A stretch of DNA of 64,000 nucleotides from Aurantiochytrium sp. KH105. Its lineage: Eukaryota > Sar > Bigyra > Thraustochytrida > Thraustochytriidae. The notes under the pieces were generated by a model. It did not search any database. It was given only the letters and a program-made list of their open reading frames with translations, and was not told the DNA's origin. Below, piece by piece: positions 60,188 to 64,000 of the stretch; the first letter of the stretch is position 1, and each line of letters opens with the position of its first letter. Location: positions 62,001 to 126,000 of the forward strand of contig BGKB01000064.1 in NCBI GenBank assembly GCA_003116975.1, read 5' to 3'. The translations under genes and the position numbers were made by a program.

Positions 60188-61462
60188 TCAAGCTTTTTGG
60201 CGCGTGACAACGAAAAAAACCATAGGAACGGCAATGCAAATGCAAAAGAGAAGCATGGCCAGGAAAATCGCGCACTGGCCGCTAATATACCTTTTCAGAA
60301 ATCCTCGCGAGAGCGCGTAGTGCGTATCGTGTACTTCTGTGACGCGAGCGAGATCTTGACCCCGCTCGTCCGCGAAGCTCAGTGAACGCTGGGCGGTGCC
60401 TGCATGAGGACCACTATAATTTTGCGAGCTCGATCCATATGTGATAGAGCCGCGATTCATCTGGTACGTTGCCACCGAGCCAACAAGCGAACCTGTCGTT
60501 GCTGTCGTTGCTTCTAATGGCACTTCGATGCGGCGCCCTGTTTTATCAACGCCAAATGTTTTTGACCGGTCTTCCAGGGCTGCAAGACCTCCGGAGGAAG
60601 ACAGAATGAGCGAACCCACGCGCCCGCCCCCTAGCTGGAGAGCCGATTCCATTCTCATGGATCGATCCAGGACGAGTGAGGATGTTTTATAAGTTCCAAA
60701 GCGTTCTCCATTCTCAACGAGCTTGACGGCGGCAGACACGAATCGAACAGGTGTTTGAGGCGAAATGGCTTTGACCGGCTTGAGAAAACCTTCGCCGTCA
60801 TCTTCGTCATCGGTAATATCCTCAGAGTCGAGGCTGTATTGGCTCCCTTCTCCCCCGAGCGCCGTGTTCACGACAAGTGGAAGTGTTCCACTGTCGGAGT
60901 CTTCACCACCACCTGATGATTTGTCAAGGTAAAAAATCTCCTTGGAAGGGATCATTTTGGGGCTGTCCTCTTTTACGTGGTCGGCATAGGATCCGTCTTC
61001 TGGTTCGTTTTTGTGCTCGTCGAGATCTGCCTTTGCAGAGGTTAGAGTGGCAGAGCTATTGTGCTTCGTTGCCTCGGAGGCTGTCCCGTGTTGATCTGAT
61101 GGAAGTTCGACCATTGCGGCTAATATTGACAACGCGGGTTCTTCTGCATTGTCATTCTTGTGCTCCTGATTGCGCGGAGGGAAGTCTTGAAGAATGCATT
61201 CAGTCACCGTCTCTTCTTCAGGTGCAAGACGATTGCTTTGTTTGGGGTGGCTTTTTTGGTTGGCAGCAAAGGCTTGGGTCTCGCTTTCGCCGCTGCAAAT
61301 TTCATTGTCACTAGCTATCGTGCTGTCTCCTCCGACTTTAGGATTTGTCATGTCGTTATCCTCGTCTGCAATGTCGCCGTCTTTCTCCTCCTCGTCGACG
61401 TCATCATCCGGCGCCACGTAAGCGAGTGCACGTGGTGCGACCGAGTCCGGAGTCACCTTCAT
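60188..61462 (-). CDS. Tail-anchored acidic protein, unknown
   Basis: 424 aa from the ATG at 61462 (MKVTPDSVAPR); the frame upstream opens on GTG. The first ~250 residues are acidic and Ser/Asn/Thr-rich, with several Glu/Asp clusters, and look disordered. A Gly/Ser-rich middle contains repeated short hydrophobic strands (GRVGSLILSSSGGLAAL). The C terminus has one hydrophobic helix (CAIFLAMLLFCICIAVPMVFFVV) ending six residues before the stop, as in tail-anchored proteins. No domain recognised. It converges on the AASDH-like gene with about 142 bp between. Confidence 0.75.
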   Translation of the reverse strand: MKVTPDSVAPRALAYVAPDDDVDEEEKDGDIADEDNDMTNPKVGGDSTIASDNEICSGESETQAFAANQKSHPKQSNRLAPEEETVTECILQDFPPRNQEHKNDNAEEPALSILAAMVELPSDQHGTASEATKHNSSATLTSAKADLDEHKNEPEDGSYADHVKEDSPKMIPSKEIFYLDKSSGGGEDSDSGTLPLVVNTALGGEGSQYSLDSEDITDDEDDGEGFLKPVKAISPQTPVRFVSAAVKLVENGERFGTYKTSSLVLDRSMRMESALQLGGGRVGSLILSSSGGLAALEDRSKTFGVDKTGRRIEVPLEATTATTGSLVGSVATYQMNRGSITYGSSSQNYSGPHAGTAQRSLSFADERGQDLARVTEVHDTHYALSRGFLKRYISGQCAIFLAMLLFCICIAVPMVFFVVTRQKA

Positions 61463-62847
61463 GAGGGCCACGAATCAGCAGCGCAAGAAATCGCGTGCCC
61501 CTCGATCTCGCGCTACAACTCGTACTGGCGCGCGCTCACCGCCTCTGCGGCGAGCAAAGCGCAGCACCCTTGCGTGCTGGCGCGAGCCAGCGGCTCGCCT
61601 CGACGACTCGGTTTTGAGGGTTTGTCACGAGACCCACAGGATGGGACATGTCAAGCTCGTTTGCTCCATAGATCGAGGCTTTTGGAGCCAGATGACAGTC
61701 TCGCGCGGGCCATGCGAAGGTAGACGTACCGGACTAATTTTGAGGCCCCGCGGAATTCGCTGCTTCTTCATAGCATGAATACGAAAACCTACGAGCAAAG
61801 CTGGGTGCACAAGTTTTTTGCGTGAGGCACTTCCATTTGCACAGTCAAGCACGGCACCGACTGTTTCTTCCCCTCTCGCTCGCTCGTCTGTACGGCGCAC
61901 TCGTCGAATCTCGTTGGCCTTGGCTCTCGCAATCAACACGTGCTTACCCTAGGCCCAAGGCTAGGCATATTACTACCAGAAAGAATCAGCCGGCAGGATA
62001 TTTGAGCGCGGGCGACTCGATCGACAGCGGCCTTGTGACAGTCGAAAGGTCGCGATCATCTCACTTACGCCAAGGCCTTGTCGATTGAGTTGCATTCATT
62101 CATGCAATCCATGCCACTTTCGATCCACGACGTCCTTCCCAACATCTTTGCGCGCGGGCTTCGGTGCGGGCTACGGGTCCTTGTAACCAACACCGTATCT
62201 CCATCTCGCAAGCACGGACTGCACTGCAAACTTCGAGGGCGGGCGGGCGGCCTCCTTTCGGTTCAACGGATTTATTTATTCTTCGTAGTTCTACATCAGA
62301 GGTTTCCGGCTCTTGCTTGCTCGCGCGGGGCGCGTGGACTAACTAACCGTGGGGAAGACGAGCTCTCCGTCGAGGCCGAAGGCGAGGTCCAGGTGCACGT
62401 TGAGGTGCACGTCGAGGTGCACGTCGAGGTCCGCGTCGAGGTCCACGTCGAGCTCGCGGTCCTTCGCAGGCCTGGGCCAAACGGAACGTCCGCTGGTGCG
62501 CGCCCAGGCAGCGGCGGCTAGCGCGAGGCGGGGAGCAGCACGCAGTGCTCGGGGCGCAGCGCCTCGGAGCGGTCGGCGAAGGCGGGCTTGTGCTGCGCCG
62601 TGCTCACGAGCGCGAGCGGCGGCTTGGCGGCCGCAGAGGCCGGGCGCGCGGCGGAGGCGGCGCGCGCGCGCGGCGCAGAGGCGCGCTGCGAGGGCGGCGC
62701 GGACGCCGGCGCGCGCGCGGGCGAGGCCGGCGCGCGCCGCGGCGGCGTGCGCGGCGGCGGCATGGAGGCGAGGCGAGGCGCGGCGGCGACGCCGATCTGC
62801 GGTTTTGAATCGATCGCGGAGAGGAGAATAGAATAGAACGATCAGAG
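61463..62847. other. 1.4-kb divergent intergenic region
   Basis: Contains a 12-bp tandem array of gaggtgcacgtc type at about 62387-62450 and a very GC-rich segment from 62520. A - strand ATG frame at 62763-62518 (81 aa, MPPPRTPPRR...) ends in sequence that looks partly protein-like (KPAFADRSEALRPEHCVLLP). It could be a small gene or first exon; I do not call it firmly. Confidence 0.4.
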
Positions 62848-63774
62848 ATGGAGGGAGGGAGGGCGTCGAGCAAAGCTGGTTTGCGCCCGGGACGCGCGGC
62901 GCGAGCGAGCGGCCGAGCGGGGCGAGCGGAGACGATGGACGCCGCGGCGGCACGCGCGGCGCGGGCAGCCGTGAGGGGGGCCCCGCCGTCTCGCGCGCTG
63001 CGGAACGTGCAGACGCGCGGGATGATGATGGCATCGCGGCCTCCGCCGCCACCACCGCCGCCGCCGCCGAGGAAAAGGACCGCGACGGCGACGGCGACGG
63101 CGACGGCGGTGCCGCCAGCGAGTCCAGCGGCGGGAACTGCTGGCGGCAGCGGCGGCGGCGGCGCAGCGCGGAAACGCGCCGCAGGCGGGCCCCGAAAGTC
63201 CGGAGGCACGGGCGGCTTCATCCCGCTCGTCCTGTTGGTGGGCGCGGGCGTCGGCGGCGTGCAGCTGCACAGGTACTGGAAGGAGTACCAGGCTGCTCGC
63301 GAGTACGAGCGAGATGAGGAGGATGAGGACGCGGAGCAAGGCAAGGGATCTGGGCTGTTTTCATGGTTTGACAGCGGCAAGGACAAGACGAAAGAGGAGG
63401 AGGTCGATAGCGGGAACTCCTCGCGTCTTTTCCTGCAGGAACTCGCCTCCAAGGGCGATGAACAGGCGTCCAAGATTCTTGACACGGAACAAGACAACGC
63501 AGACGGCTCTGGCGGCGCAGACGGTAACGCGGGGGATGGTCCTGCCTTTGGCAGTGATGAATTCCGCCTCGATGTCTCGCGCGAAGGCCTCATCCGTACC
63601 TTCACCATGATGCTTGACATGAAGCGTTTGCAAGAATCTCAAGAGATTGAACGGATACGCAAGCTGCCTATCTCGCGACGTCCGCTTGACTACGAAGAAT
63701 CCCTGCGCCAATTTAGACAGGAAAAGGCCGAGCTGAAGGAGCGTCTCAAGGCTCTACAAAAGAGGCGGTTCTGA
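62848..63774 (+). CDS. Single-pass protein with Pro/Gly/Ala-rich N terminus, unknown
   Basis: 308 aa from the ATG at 62848; a second ATG at 62935 (MDAAAARAAR) is an alternative start. The first ~120 residues are basic and Ala/Arg/Pro/Gly-rich, including a Pro run and an Ala-Thr repeat, which could include a mitochondrial or plastid-type targeting segment. One short hydrophobic helix (FIPLVLLVGAGVGGVQL) follows, then a charged, helix-prone C-terminal half (LQESQEIERIRKLPISRRPL and EKAELKERLKALQKRR). No family recognised. The length of the low-complexity N terminus is unsure. Confidence 0.65.
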   Translation: MEGGRASSKAGLRPGRAARASGRAGRAETMDAAAARAARAAVRGAPPSRALRNVQTRGMMMASRPPPPPPPPPPRKRTATATATATAVPPASPAAGTAGGSGGGGAARKRAAGGPRKSGGTGGFIPLVLLVGAGVGGVQLHRYWKEYQAAREYERDEEDEDAEQGKGSGLFSWFDSGKDKTKEEEVDSGNSSRLFLQELASKGDEQASKILDTEQDNADGSGGADGNAGDGPAFGSDEFRLDVSREGLIRTFTMMLDMKRLQESQEIERIRKLPISRRPLDYEESLRQFRQEKAELKERLKALQKRRF

Positions 63775-64000
63775 TCTTGAATATTCTGGCACAGATCAAT
63801 GTTTTCTTCTATTCTTTTTATTTCTTACGTTTTCACACAAACACAGAGGGCATGTCTTTTCTTTCTTTTCTTTTTTTCCCACATCGGCTACGATGCGTCT
63901 GCCTTCCACGGAAGCCTCAAAGAAGAGCTTGCCGCAAATGCCAATTCCAAAAGCTGCATTTCCTCTTCTCCACCTAAAAGTACCCATCAGCTGGCGCATC

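Noticed and set aside
62339-63620. Antisense frames opposite the single-pass orphan
   Set aside because: Composition-driven shadows of the Pro/Gly/Ala-rich coding region; only the short 62763-62518 frame is noted, weakly.
1-64000. CRISPR array, bacterial operon or biosynthetic cluster
   Set aside because: No regularly spaced repeats with unique spacers, no Shine-Dalgarno-linked genes, and neighbouring genes have unrelated roles.

Overview
The window looks like nuclear DNA of an intron-poor, GC-rich protist. Conserved eukaryotic proteins (SLU7, a UAP56/Sub2-type helicase, CCDC22, SDHAF2, an AASDH-like adenylating enzyme) sit in mostly single-exon genes with short intergenic gaps. Together with a Ty1/copia retrotransposon, this composition fits a stramenopile of the thraustochytrid/labyrinthulean type. 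That placement is inference, because no rRNA or other marker is present. Nothing indicates a bacterium: there are no operons or Shine-Dalgarno sites, and one gene carries a clear GT-AG intron.

Layout. 0.9-2.3 kb: a membrane-anchored glycosyltransferase (-). 3.2-8.9 kb: a very large secreted or type I surface protein (-). 9.16-14.93 kb: an intact copia element with identical 339-bp LTRs, a 5-bp target duplication and a half-tRNA-iMet-type primer site; it has split one copy of a locally duplicated sequence. 16.2-20.7 kb: a coiled-coil protein (+), a TrmB-type tRNA m7G methyltransferase (-) and a single-pass membrane protein (+). 21.3-24.5 kb: a spliced, tail-anchored ankyrin protein (-) and a predicted 7-TM protein with an EGF-like N terminus (+). 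25.2-28.5 kb: SLU7 (+) and a coiled-coil protein (-). 29.3-34.2 kb: a GMC oxidoreductase (+), SDHAF2 (-) and UAP56 (+).

35.1-38.4 kb: three tandem short-chain dehydrogenases, each 268 aa (-). 38.9-43.3 kb: an EDR2_C-domain protein (-) and CCDC22 (+). 43.5-46.5 kb: a mitochondrial-type thioredoxin-fold protein (-) and a polyQ CAMK-type kinase (-). 48.4-52.4 kb: a SAM plus START-like protein whose frame is broken once (-). 55.3-60.0 kb: a membrane-anchored papain-like protease with an altered catalytic residue, overlapping an AASDH-like adenylation/carrier/PQQ-propeller enzyme (both +). 60.2-61.5 kb: a tail-anchored orphan (-). 62.8-63.8 kb: a single-pass orphan (+).

Genes alternate strands in convergent and divergent pairs. 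Divergent promoters often carry simple tetra- or pentanucleotide repeats. There is no sign of one pathway spanning the window: it reads as ordinary housekeeping gene space with lineage-specific membrane proteins, one recent transposon and one local gene-family expansion. I saw no convincing tRNA, rRNA, CRISPR or replication-origin signal. Coordinates of single-exon genes use the first ATG judged plausible; several longer open frames start at non-ATG codons and were trimmed.
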